A stretch of 64,000 bases of DNA, from NCBI GenBank assembly GCA_963708865.1, contig CAVPUC010000008.1, forward strand, positions 953,407 through 1,017,406, in the 5' to 3' direction. This stretch comes from DAIDKA01 sp963708865. GTDB lineage: Bacteria > Pseudomonadota > Gammaproteobacteria > Steroidobacterales > Steroidobacteraceae. The first letter of the stretch is position 1. Each line of letters begins with the position of its first letter. A program made the position numbers and the translations under genes. Under the pieces are notes generated by a model. That model did no database searches. It was given only the letters and a program-made list of their open reading frames with translations, and was not told the origin of the DNA. Shown piece after piece: positions 56,345-64,000 of the stretch.

Positions 56345-57874
56345 ATGCATGCTCCTGCCGTCCGGTCAGTCCTCATTGCGATGCTGGCATCGGTCGCAGC
56401 CTTTGCCGTCACACCCGCCGCTGCAGCCGACACGTTCGACATCGGCCTTGCGAGCAGCGGGTCGCGCATCGATGCATTGGCGGTAGCCGCCCGCAGCAGT
56501 GCCGCGCCGACGATCGTCCTGATCGGGGGTTTGCATGGCGAAGACGGCAGCGCGGCGCAGGTCCGAGCGGCGGTAGCCGAGTACGAACGGCGCGGCAGTC
56601 GGCGGGTGAACCTGCTGGCTGTGCCGCTCGCGAATCCCGATGGCGTCGCGCTCGCATTTCCGCCAACAGGGGTGGCCTATCGCGAGCACGCCGAGTCGCA
56701 CGTGCTGTGGCGCTGGCTGGGCGCCCAGGCCCCGGACCTCGTTCTGGTCGCGGGTGACGGCGATGCTGACCTGATAGAGAGCCTCAACACCCAGAAGGTC
56801 GCCGACATGGGCCGCATCCCGACGCGCGCTTGGTCCGGCAGGATTGAAGATCTGGCCGCACTGCGTGGCGGCATCGAAAAGTCCGAAGCGCACGCTGAAC
56901 TGGAACGCCGGCGCGCGCGCTCGCCGCGCCAGTTTGCCGAGCAGCTTGCCAGCCATTACGGCCGGGACTTCGATCAGCCCTGGTATATCGGTGCCATTGC
57001 GTTGATTGCGCGCACCAAGCTTGGCGACCTTGAGGAGGTACGGCGGCTCGTAGAGCCCTATGTCGACGGCACCAAGGACAGCCTGGCGCACCCGAGCGAG
57101 CTCGTATTGGGAGGCCACATCGTCTTCACGGAACTCGCGCGCAGGACCGGCGATCCACGCTATGTCGCCCTGGTCCGCAAGGTGGCCGATCTGGGATTCG
57201 ACGCCTCAGGGCAGATGCTCGAGGCCATGCCGTACAACGACCAGTTCAGCGACTCGGTGTTCATGGGCACCGTCATCCTGGCGCAGGCCGGCGCCCTGAC
57301 AGGCGAACGACGCTACTTCGACATGGCCGATCGGCACCTGCGTTTCATGGAAAAACTCGATCTGCGACCGGACGGGCTCTACCGGCATCAGCCGGCCACC
57401 GACGCGGCATGGGGCCGGGGCAACGCCTTCGCGGCGCTCGGTCTGGCGTTGCTGCTGTCGGAACTGCCGCGCAATCACGCGGGCTACCCGCACGCGCTGC
57501 AGAGCTATCGGAATCTGATGGCGGCACTCTTGCCGCTGCAGACGCGTGATGGCTTGTGGCGCAACGTCGTCGATTATCCCGGAGCGTATCCGGAGTTCTC
57601 CGCCACGGCGATGATCGGTTTTGCCATTGAGCGTGGCCTCGAGAACGGTTGGCTCAAGGGTGCTCATTACCGTCAGGCGGTCGAACGCGCTTGGCTCGCT
57701 GTCAATTCGCGCACCTCCTCGTCAGGCTCATTCATTGACGTGTGCGAGTCGACGGCGCGGATGACGTCGCTGCAACAATATCTGCAGCGTGCCGCGATCC
57801 TCGGGAACGACGCCCGCGGCGGCGCCATGGCGATGCTGTTTGCGACGGAGCTCATGAACGCCCCGGGACACTGA
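56345..57874 (+). CDS. Exported M14-like and GH88/GH105-like fusion protein
   Basis: 509 residues with a signal peptide (SVLIAMLASVAAFAVTPAAA). Residues ~30-190 resemble a zinc-carboxypeptidase (M14) N-domain: VLIGGLHGEDGSAAQVRAAV gives HxxE, but I cannot find the third metal ligand, so it may be degenerate. From ~200 on an (alpha/alpha)6 barrel like GH88/GH105 unsaturated glucuronyl hydrolases: YNDQFSDSVFMGTVILAQAG, HQPATDAAWGRGNAFAALGL and LQTRDGLWRNVVDYPGAYPE with conserved Asp residues. A periplasmic oligosaccharide or glycopeptide role is possible. Confidence 0.75.
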   Translation: MHAPAVRSVLIAMLASVAAFAVTPAAAADTFDIGLASSGSRIDALAVAARSSAAPTIVLIGGLHGEDGSAAQVRAAVAEYERRGSRRVNLLAVPLANPDGVALAFPPTGVAYREHAESHVLWRWLGAQAPDLVLVAGDGDADLIESLNTQKVADMGRIPTRAWSGRIEDLAALRGGIEKSEAHAELERRRARSPRQFAEQLASHYGRDFDQPWYIGAIALIARTKLGDLEEVRRLVEPYVDGTKDSLAHPSELVLGGHIVFTELARRTGDPRYVALVRKVADLGFDASGQMLEAMPYNDQFSDSVFMGTVILAQAGALTGERRYFDMADRHLRFMEKLDLRPDGLYRHQPATDAAWGRGNAFAALGLALLLSELPRNHAGYPHALQSYRNLMAALLPLQTRDGLWRNVVDYPGAYPEFSATAMIGFAIERGLENGWLKGAHYRQAVERAWLAVNSRTSSSGSFIDVCESTARMTSLQQYLQRAAILGNDARGGAMAMLFATELMNAPGH

Positions 57875-57880
57875 CTCAGC

Positions 57881-58345
57881 ATGCGCACGCTGTCGCAATG
57901 GCTGGCTGAATACGGCGAATGTCATCGCAACCCCGTCAACGAACGCCTGCATTTCCTCTGCGTACCGGCGATCGTACTGTCGCTCCTCGGACTGCTGTCC
58001 GCAGCGCCCACGCCGCGGCTGTGGGCCGCGATCCCCTATCTGGATTGGGCGACCTTGGTCGCCGCCCTGGCATTGATTTATTACCTGACCCTCTCCCGGT
58101 CGCTCGCCCTGGGCGTACTCGTTTGTTTTGCTGTCATGTTCGTCATCGTACACTTGCTCGCGGCGCTGGCCTGGCCCCTGTGGGCAACCTCGCTGGCCAT
58201 TTTCGTGATGGCGTGGATCGGGCAGGGCATCGGCCATGCCATTGAAGGCAAACGTCCATCATTCTTCAAGGATCTGCAGTTCCTCATGATCGGGCCGCTG
58301 TGGCTGCTGGCCGTGGGGTACCGGCGACTCGGACTGAAATACTAG
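57881..58345 (+). CDS. DUF962 (Mpo1-like) membrane protein
   Basis: 154 residues. LAEYGECHRNPVNERLHFLC (HxxxxNxxxH), three to four membrane segments and HAIEGKRPSFFKDLQFLMIG near the end, the DUF962/Mpo1 pattern. The yeast homologue is an Fe-dependent dioxygenase acting on 2-hydroxy fatty acids; the bacterial role is untested. Begins six bases after the fusion protein stop. Confidence 0.88.
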   Translation: MRTLSQWLAEYGECHRNPVNERLHFLCVPAIVLSLLGLLSAAPTPRLWAAIPYLDWATLVAALALIYYLTLSRSLALGVLVCFAVMFVIVHLLAALAWPLWATSLAIFVMAWIGQGIGHAIEGKRPSFFKDLQFLMIGPLWLLAVGYRRLGLKY

Positions 58346-58486
58346 CTGTGGCGCAGGCTGGACGGGCTTGCAGGATTCGACCTACCTGCAGCTGCGAAAA
58401 ATTCTCAAGCGCGTGCGCCGCCTTCACCGACCGGAGCCCGACACGCAGCTGCGATGATGTGGCACCTGACTGTTAGGAGTATTGCC

Positions 58487-58759
58487 ATGAGCGGTGACAA
58501 GCCCTGGTCCCCGACCCTCGAAAATCCCAACGAATTCATGGATCACAAGAATCCGGCGCTGGGCAACAGCGATCCGCCGCTGCGGATGCCACTGCCGGAT
58601 GAGGACACTGCGCCATTGCAGGGATCAAAGGATCTCTCCGACCCTGACTCGCTCGAGGATGTGATCGCGGCGAGCTACGACCCCGACACAGCGCCATCGA
58701 CGACTGTGCAACCCGACCGGGCGCAGGTACCGTCTGGAATCCATTCGCCGAAGCGGTAA
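58487..58759 (+). CDS. Small acidic hypothetical protein
   Basis: 90 residues from ATG 58487, AGGAG seven bases upstream. Pro/Asp-rich and probably disordered (PTLENPNEFMDHKNPALGNS, SKDLSDPDSLEDVIAASYD). No family recognised. It is convergent with the GGDEF/EAL gene, with 15 bases between. Confidence 0.55.
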   Translation: MSGDKPWSPTLENPNEFMDHKNPALGNSDPPLRMPLPDEDTAPLQGSKDLSDPDSLEDVIAASYDPDTAPSTTVQPDRAQVPSGIHSPKR

Positions 58760-58774
58760 GTCGGCGCTGTCGGC

Positions 58775-60643
58775 CTAACGGATCAGCCGAGACCCCGTCG
58801 CGGTGATGGCATCGACCGTGACGGTCAGGGCATCGGCCGCCCGGTTGCGATCACTCAGATCGAGCGGCACGCCGCGCAGAAAGCGCCTGCACTTAATTGG
58901 CGCTGTAGGCTTTGCGAACAGGTGCCCCTGTGCGCGTGCGCAACCGAGTTCGCGCAGTTTCTCGAGCTGCTGCCAGCTCTCGATGCCTTCTGCGATAACG
59001 GGAATGCGCAGGTGGCGCGCCATGGCGATGATGGCGCCGACAATGGCGAGATCGCTGGCATCGCTACCTAGATCGCGCACGAAACTCTTGTCGATCTTTA
59101 TCGAATCCACCGGCCAACGCTTCAAGTACGACAGGCTCGAGTAGCCGGTACCGAAGTCGTCAATGCTGATGTGGATGCCCAGATCATGGAGCTTCGAGAC
59201 CGCATCCTCGCTCGACTCCCCATTGCGGCCTTCGCGGCGTTCGAAGATCGTACCCTCGGTGAGTTCTATCTGCAGAATTGTGGGATCGAGGCCGAACTTT
59301 TCGGTCAGCTGGATGATGACGCCGATGAGATTCGAACGCTGCAGCTGCGCCGCCGAAATATTGACCGCGATCGGTACCACCTCGCACCCTTCCTTGCGCC
59401 ACTGGGTCACATCCGTCAGCACCCGCTCCATCACGAACTCGCCGATCGGCACGATAAGACCGGATTCCTCGGCGATGCTGATGAATCGGGACGGGGAAAT
59501 GAAACCATGGGAGGGATGGTTCCAGCGCAGCAGGGCTTCCAGTGCGACCACTTGATTGGTGCGAATGTCGACGATGGGCTGGTAATGCACGTCCAGCTGA
59601 TGCGTTTCCAGCGCCAGCCGCAGATGCGTCTCGATGGCAATGCGTTGTTTGAGGCGACGGTCCATGTGGGGACTGAAAACCTGCCAGTTGTTGCGACCGC
59701 GCTCCTTGGCCTGGTACATGGCGGTATCGGAGTGCCGCAGCAGCTCCCCCATGTCCGTCCCATCGCGCGGATACAGGCTCACGCCAATGCTCACCGTGGT
59801 GATCAATGATCGGCCTTCGATGACGATCGGGCTTGAGAGCGACTCGGTGATTCTCAGCGCGGCCTCCGAGACATCGTCCGAATCGCGCACCGATTTCATG
59901 ATGACGACGAATTCATCGCCGCCCATGCGAACCACGATATCCTCGCCGCGCAGCGTGGCGCGCAGCCGCTGCGCGACGGCCTTCAGCAGCTGATCCCCGG
60001 TCTCATGGCCGCGGGAGTCGTTGATGTGCTTGAAACGATCGAGATCCAGAAACAGCACTGCCAGAATCTGGCCGTTGTGCGCGGCAAGCTGCAGCGCCTC
60101 CGGCAGATGCGCCGCCAGGAACAGGCGGTTGGGCAGACCGGTCAGCTGGTCATGGTGCGCAAGATGATCGAGGTTCTGCTGTTTCTCGATCAGCCTTGAC
60201 TCGAAACGCGCGCGCTGGCTACTGTCGTGTCGGGTATAGGACAGGATGTGTCGATCGCCCCACTGCACCCGATGACCGATCAGCTCCACCTCGATCAGCT
60301 GCCCATCCTTGAGGCGCTGGGATATCTTCAGGGGCGCGTGGACGGTGGGTTCACGCAACTGGGACATCAGGTCGCGGGAGGTTTCATCGACAAACAATCG
60401 CGTCGCCGGCATCCCGCGAAGTTCATCCGCTGAATATCCGGACTCCCGCTGAAACGCCGCGTTGGCAACAATCACCTGCAGGCTCATCAGGTCGAGCAGT
60501 ACCGCGGCCTGGGGCGATTGATCGAAACTGGCTGTTGAGAGGAGTCGCTCCTGGCTGATGCGCCTGCTCTTGCGCAGATACAGCCACAGACCGCCGGCAG
60601 CCGCCATCAGAGCCATTGCCACAACAATCGAGGCCAGCGCCAT
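58775..60643 (-). CDS. PAS-GGDEF-EAL cyclic-di-GMP protein
   Basis: 622 residues. One N-terminal membrane helix (LASIVVAMALMAAAGGLWLY), a PAS domain (~40-150; QSPQAAVLLDLMSLQVIVAN), a GGDEF domain (~165-325) with RMGGDEFVVIM and an intact LFLDLDRFKHINDSRGHETG, and an EAL domain (~345-600) with ALEALLRWNHPSHGF, IDDFGTGYSSLSYLKRW and IPVIAEGIESWQQLEKL. Both catalytic signatures look intact, so it may make or break cyclic di-GMP. Confidence 0.93.
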   Translation of the reverse strand: MALASIVVAMALMAAAGGLWLYLRKSRRISQERLLSTASFDQSPQAAVLLDLMSLQVIVANAAFQRESGYSADELRGMPATRLFVDETSRDLMSQLREPTVHAPLKISQRLKDGQLIEVELIGHRVQWGDRHILSYTRHDSSQRARFESRLIEKQQNLDHLAHHDQLTGLPNRLFLAAHLPEALQLAAHNGQILAVLFLDLDRFKHINDSRGHETGDQLLKAVAQRLRATLRGEDIVVRMGGDEFVVIMKSVRDSDDVSEAALRITESLSSPIVIEGRSLITTVSIGVSLYPRDGTDMGELLRHSDTAMYQAKERGRNNWQVFSPHMDRRLKQRIAIETHLRLALETHQLDVHYQPIVDIRTNQVVALEALLRWNHPSHGFISPSRFISIAEESGLIVPIGEFVMERVLTDVTQWRKEGCEVVPIAVNISAAQLQRSNLIGVIIQLTEKFGLDPTILQIELTEGTIFERREGRNGESSEDAVSKLHDLGIHISIDDFGTGYSSLSYLKRWPVDSIKIDKSFVRDLGSDASDLAIVGAIIAMARHLRIPVIAEGIESWQQLEKLRELGCARAQGHLFAKPTAPIKCRRFLRGVPLDLSDRNRAADALTVTVDAITATGSRLIR

Positions 60644-60879
60644 TTGCCTGTTATTCCATTATAAAGCTGTCCTTCAGTCTCACGGATCAGGGAAAAAACA
60701 GGAACGTGCGTAGCGCACAGTTTCAGGCCGGAATAAGGAATAACCGCTGGGCCGCAACATATTTGGGACGCAATACCGCGTGGCGACTGCTGCGGCTCGG
60801 CCGGGTGGTGGTCACTCGCGCTTGCCGAATCGGATGCGATTCAGGCACGATTTGTCATGACATATTACCGCCCCGCGCC
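60644..60879. other. Divergent intergenic region
   Basis: Spacer of 236 bases between the GGDEF/EAL start and the ligase start. The ligase frame is open through it, but homologues begin at the MTLLARIVEIS segment. No strong hairpin or operator stands out; a promoter for each side is expected. Confidence 0.4.
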
Positions 60880-62433
60880 ATGACGCTGCTTGCCCGGATC
60901 GTCGAGATCTCGAGCCGCGTCGGCGCTGCCTCTGCCCGCACGGCGAAGGTCCAAGAGCTCGCGGCGGGTCTGCGCAGTCTCGCGCCGGATGAGATCGAAA
61001 TCGCGGTGGCCTATCTGTGCGGCGACACCCTGCAGGGACGCTTCGGTATTGGCTACGCCGCATTGCGTGCCGCGGCCGCGGGGACGCCGGCGAGCGTGCC
61101 GGCAGTGTCGGTGGTGGAATTGAACCAGCGCTTGCAGGACATCGCGGCTATTCGCGGCTCCGGCTCCTCCGTTCGACGGTCCGATGCGCTGCACGAATTG
61201 TTCGGCGCGGCCACCGCTGAGGAGCAGGATTTCCTCATCCGGCTGCTCATGGGTGAGCTGCGGCAGGGCGCTCTGGCGGGTGTCATGATCGATGCCATCG
61301 CTGCCGCGGCCTCGGTGCCCATCGCCGAGGTGCGCCGTGCGGCGATGTACGCCAGTGTCGCTGCGACCGCCCGCGCGGCGCTGCTCGAGGGATCAACTGG
61401 ACTGGGGCGGTTCCAGCTCGAAACCCTGTCGCCGCTCGCGCCGATGCTGGCGCAGACAGCCGCCGATACGGATGAGGCGCTCGAGCAGCTCCAGGGGGAG
61501 GTGGCGTTCGAGTGGAAGATGGACGGCGCGCGCATTCAGGCGCACAAGAGCGCCGATGTGGTGCGTATCTTTTCGCGCGGCCTGAATGATGTGACCGCGG
61601 CCATCCCCGAGATCGCAGAAGCGGTGCGGTCCCTGGCGACCAACGATGTCGTTCTGGACGGTGAGGCCATCGTGCTCGATGCCGTGGGGCGGCCGGTTGC
61701 CTTCCAGGTCACCATGCGACGCTTCGGCCGCAAACTCAATGTCGAGCAGGCGCGTACGCTCCTGCCGATACGCGCCTTCTACTTCGATTGCCTGCGCCTG
61801 GATGGCCAGACTCTCGCCGATCGACCGGGCCGCGAACGTTACGAGGCGCTTGCGCGTGCGGTACCGCCAACATGGCTGATGCCGCGAATCGTCACCGCCT
61901 CCCCGCAGGAGGCGCGGGCCTTTTACGATGCGGCGCTCGCGGCCGGGCAGGAGGGCATCATGGCGAAGGCGCCGGATGCCCCCTATGAAGCGGGCAACCG
62001 GGGGGCGGGTTGGCTGAAGATCAAACGGGCCCATACGCTGGATCTGGTGGTACTCGCCGCCGAATGGGGGCATGGTCGCCGGTCGGGCAAATTGTCGAAC
62101 CTGCATCTGGGCGCATTGGATCGACTCACAGGCGAATACGTCATGCTCGGCAAGACCTTCAAGGGACTGACCGATGCAATGCTCGCATCGCAGACCCGGG
62201 AGCTGCTCGCCCGCGAGATCCGGCGTGACGAGTCGACGGTGTATGTGCAACCGGAGCTCGTGGTGGAGGTGGCCTTTAGCGACCTGCAGGACAGCCCGCG
62301 TTACGCAGGCGGCCTTGCACTGCGACTGGCAAGGGTCAAGCGGTATCGGCCCGACAAGAAGGTGGAAGAGGCCGATGACATGACATCGGTGCGACGCATC
62401 TATGCCGCGCAGCGCCCCGAGGGGAGCGCGTGA
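60880..62433 (+). CDS. ligB: ATP-dependent DNA ligase, LigB type
   Basis: 517 residues from ATG 60880. N-terminal helical domain (ARTAKVQELAAGLRSLAPDE, LLMGELRQGALAGVMIDAIA), adenylation domain with the nucleophile Lys in FEWKMDGARIQAHKSADVVR, VVLDGEAIVLDAVGRPVAF, EGIMAKAPDAPYEAG, GWLKIKRAHTLDLVVLAAEW, and an OB domain. Layout matches mycobacterial LigB and archaeal-type ligases. The window's LigD-like gene lacks a ligase domain, so this could supply sealing for Ku-dependent end joining. No operon partner. Confidence 0.92.
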   Translation: MTLLARIVEISSRVGAASARTAKVQELAAGLRSLAPDEIEIAVAYLCGDTLQGRFGIGYAALRAAAAGTPASVPAVSVVELNQRLQDIAAIRGSGSSVRRSDALHELFGAATAEEQDFLIRLLMGELRQGALAGVMIDAIAAAASVPIAEVRRAAMYASVAATARAALLEGSTGLGRFQLETLSPLAPMLAQTAADTDEALEQLQGEVAFEWKMDGARIQAHKSADVVRIFSRGLNDVTAAIPEIAEAVRSLATNDVVLDGEAIVLDAVGRPVAFQVTMRRFGRKLNVEQARTLLPIRAFYFDCLRLDGQTLADRPGRERYEALARAVPPTWLMPRIVTASPQEARAFYDAALAAGQEGIMAKAPDAPYEAGNRGAGWLKIKRAHTLDLVVLAAEWGHGRRSGKLSNLHLGALDRLTGEYVMLGKTFKGLTDAMLASQTRELLAREIRRDESTVYVQPELVVEVAFSDLQDSPRYAGGLALRLARVKRYRPDKKVEEADDMTSVRRIYAAQRPEGSA

Positions 62434-62441
62434 GGGAAAGG

Positions 62442-62464
62442 CGCGGGCGCGCAGCGCGCCCGCG
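62442..62464. terminator. GC-only hairpin between convergent genes
   Basis: CGCGGGCGCG-CAG-CGCGCCCGCG, a perfect 10-bp stem, between the ligase stop and the stop of the facing small gene. No T-run on either side. Probably terminates or stalls transcription from both sides. Confidence 0.45.
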
Positions 62465-62474
62465 CGTGGTCACC

Positions 62475-62816
62475 CTAGCGGGCCGCCCCACCGCCGGATG
62501 CGCCGCCGGCTGTACTACCTCCGCTACCCGCGCCGCCGGGGTTGCCAGGAGTACCGATGGCACCAGGCGGGCGGCCAGCGCCGGGGGTACCCGGGGTGGT
62601 AGCGCCGCCAGGCGTTCCGCCTTTGCCCTGCGACCCGGCAGGGCTGTGCCGATGAGGTTTCCGGGTGGGGCTTGAGCTGCTCGGTGGAGAACTGGAGCCA
62701 GGCTGCATGGTGCCACTGGTACCGCCAGTCCCCGGGCCGCTCGTTTGCCCCCAGGCCGTCACGCTGAGTAACAGGCCGAGTGGCACCGCCGCCAGCAAGC
62801 TGATCCGATGTGTCAT
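62475..62816 (-). CDS. Exported Gly/Ser/Pro-rich low-complexity protein
   Basis: 113 residues. Signal peptide (LLAAVPLGLLLSVTAWGQ), then Gly/Ser/Thr/Pro-rich sequence with a basic patch (SPTRKPHRHSPAGSQGKGG) and collagen-like GTPGAGRPPGAIGTPGNPGG. Low complexity prevents family assignment. The frame and signal peptide support a real gene; function unknown. Confidence 0.55.
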   Translation of the reverse strand: MTHRISLLAAVPLGLLLSVTAWGQTSGPGTGGTSGTMQPGSSSPPSSSSPTRKPHRHSPAGSQGKGGTPGGATTPGTPGAGRPPGAIGTPGNPGGAGSGGSTAGGASGGGAAR

Positions 62817-62892
62817 GCATGGCCACCTGAGAATCCACTACGAGGTCACATGCCTCATGGATGACAGCGTGCCTTACGCGCGGCACGTGGAT

Positions 62893-63999
62893 TCAGTGGT
62901 GGACTGCGTTCACGACGGGTAGGACATCCGGAAGGTAAATTACATCTCGACACATCAACCGCACGACGCCTGCGGCCGTGCGCGGTAGCCCTGCCATCGT
63001 CGCGTCGCATCCTGCCCCAAGGACTTCGGTGAGGATGTCCTTGGATATGGCGATCCATCCGCCTGTGGTCTGATAACTGACAATGAACATCCCCTCCTGC
63101 CGATCGTGCAGCAGTTGCGCCTCATCGTAAGGCTGGGCCTTGTGAGCCGCCACAATCTGAGCATCGGATGACCCGATGTAGCGGATCGGTAGATCAGGAA
63201 CTTGCCCCGTCTTCGAATCACCCGCCGGGTCGTCTTCAGGGATGAACAGGCGCCCGGTTTGAGCGGCAGCGATCGCTTCGCCACCGGCGGCTCGTCTGCG
63301 CAACGCTTGCTCAATCTGATCGAAAATCTGCGTTGCAAACTGTTGCGGATAATCGAACAGCCTTTGCACTTCCGCTTTGATGTGGGGCAATTTCCGCCAA
63401 CCGCTCACCCAGTCGAGCTTGTCGCTGCGGTCATCTAGGTCGACAAAGACGTCTTCGAGGCTGAAGGGGGGCACGGCCCCGGGCTGCAAGGTCTTGAGTG
63501 CCATATGCTCCATGAGGTTGGACGAAAAGCCATAGATGACCCCATACGCAGAATAGCGGCCGCCAATCGGCTTGAAGTGCGGCAGATCATCGTACAAGGG
63601 TTTTGCGAGGGCTTTGATTCTTGCTGCGTAGCTTTGCAGAAACTGAACGTGTCGCTGCCCCATCGGCGTGTAGCTGGCGCGCCCCTGCGGATCCGCGGCA
63701 ATGAAGAGATTCTCGATCATGCTGTAGGGACCCAGCAGTTCGAGACGATTTACAAACAACTCCGGATCCGGCGAGATGCCCTGACAGATGGCGCCCGCCA
63801 GCTCGAGCCGGGCGCGGCGCTCGCCGCTGTGTATGGCGTGTTCATAGGCCTCGAGCAGCGGCACCAGCCATTGAATCGTCATGGCGAAATCAAGAGCGTT
63901 GGAGTTGCGGGCGTTCAGCACCAGGCTCTGCTCCTCCAGCGACACGCCATGCTTGATGCAGTAATGACGAAGCTGGGAGCGTAGATGGCCGCCAGCCAT
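62893..63999 (-). CDS. Hypothetical protein at the right window edge
   Basis: 368 residues within the window; ATG 63999 is at the very edge, so the start may lie beyond. I do not recognise a family. Mostly helical (AMTIQWLVPLLEAYEHAI, SYAARIKALAKPLYDDLPHF, YSAYGVIYGFSSNLMEHMAL), with GMFIVSYQTTGGWIAISKDI near the end. No signal peptide or membrane segment. Codon use fits the neighbours. Confidence 0.65.
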   Translation of the reverse strand: MAGGHLRSQLRHYCIKHGVSLEEQSLVLNARNSNALDFAMTIQWLVPLLEAYEHAIHSGERRARLELAGAICQGISPDPELFVNRLELLGPYSMIENLFIAADPQGRASYTPMGQRHVQFLQSYAARIKALAKPLYDDLPHFKPIGGRYSAYGVIYGFSSNLMEHMALKTLQPGAVPPFSLEDVFVDLDDRSDKLDWVSGWRKLPHIKAEVQRLFDYPQQFATQIFDQIEQALRRRAAGGEAIAAAQTGRLFIPEDDPAGDSKTGQVPDLPIRYIGSSDAQIVAAHKAQPYDEAQLLHDRQEGMFIVSYQTTGGWIAISKDILTEVLGAGCDATMAGLPRTAAGVVRLMCRDVIYLPDVLPVVNAVHH

Positions 64000-64000
64000 C

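Noticed and set aside
1..64000. CRISPR arrays, insertion sequences, toxin-antitoxin pairs or phage modules
   Set aside because: No regularly spaced direct repeats, transposase motifs, terminal inverted repeats or phage structural genes found by reading.

Overview
The window is GC-rich bacterial chromosome with almost continuous coding. Two TonB-dependent receptors, a PEP-CTERM-type protein, a GGDEF/EAL protein, a Ku/LigD-type end-joining locus and exported DUF1552/DUF1592 proteins suggest a soil or sediment gammaproteobacterium, perhaps near Steroidobacterales/Nevskiales. That placement is inference. There are no rRNA, tRNA, CRISPR, phage or insertion-sequence signals. Ten otherwise conserved genes carry 12 one-base-type reading-frame breaks, both gains and losses. 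I read most of these as assembly indels rather than mass gene decay, so the broken genes are annotated across the break.

Layout. 0-3.6 kb: glycosyltransferase, GH130 phosphorylase and a Crp/Fnr regulator. 3.8-5.6 kb: Tat-exported arylmalonate-decarboxylase-like protein and small genes. 5.7-10 kb: cytochrome P450, fatty acyl-AMP ligase and ACP-thioesterase operon. 10-13.5 kb: two FtsX-like permeases without an ATPase, and a PEP-CTERM protein. 13.7-23.2 kb: topoisomerase IB, thioredoxin 2, envelope proteins, DUF2946 plus a broken TonB receptor, DUF3750, a lipoprotein with five ~112-residue repeats, and a cupin. 23.2-30.4 kb: exported MBL, c-type cytochrome DUF1592, DUF1552 and ankyrin operon, with a dienelactone hydrolase facing it. 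32.3-37.3 kb: end-joining operon (Ku, MerR-like/TPR protein, UdgX-type uracil-DNA glycosylase, DUF72, LigD with phosphoesterase and polymerase domains but no ligase domain). A stand-alone LigB-type ATP-dependent ligase lies at 60.9-62.4 kb.

The most notable region is 37.4-54.8 kb. A minus-strand operon encodes a NikR-like repressor, two DUF1989 proteins (carboxyguanidine deiminase type), a urea/guanidine carboxylase, allophanate hydrolase and a complete ABC importer: a nickel-free route from guanidine to ammonia. Just downstream, at 44430-44552 on the minus strand, is a sequence with the conserved blocks of the guanidine-I (ykkC) riboswitch. It heads a second operon: TonB receptor, TPR-sulfotransferase, solute-binding protein, membrane di-iron desaturase-like protein and metallo-beta-lactamase-fold hydrolase. 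My hypothesis is that this second operon captures and oxidatively or hydrolytically processes substituted guanidines and feeds the carboxylase pathway. The carboxylase operon itself shows no riboswitch. It has instead a promoter overlapped by palindromes next to the NikR-like gene.

55.7-64 kb: RlpA-like protein, an M14-like/GH88-105-like fusion, a DUF962 membrane protein, a GGDEF/EAL protein, LigB, a low-complexity exported protein and an unrecognised 368-residue protein at the right edge.
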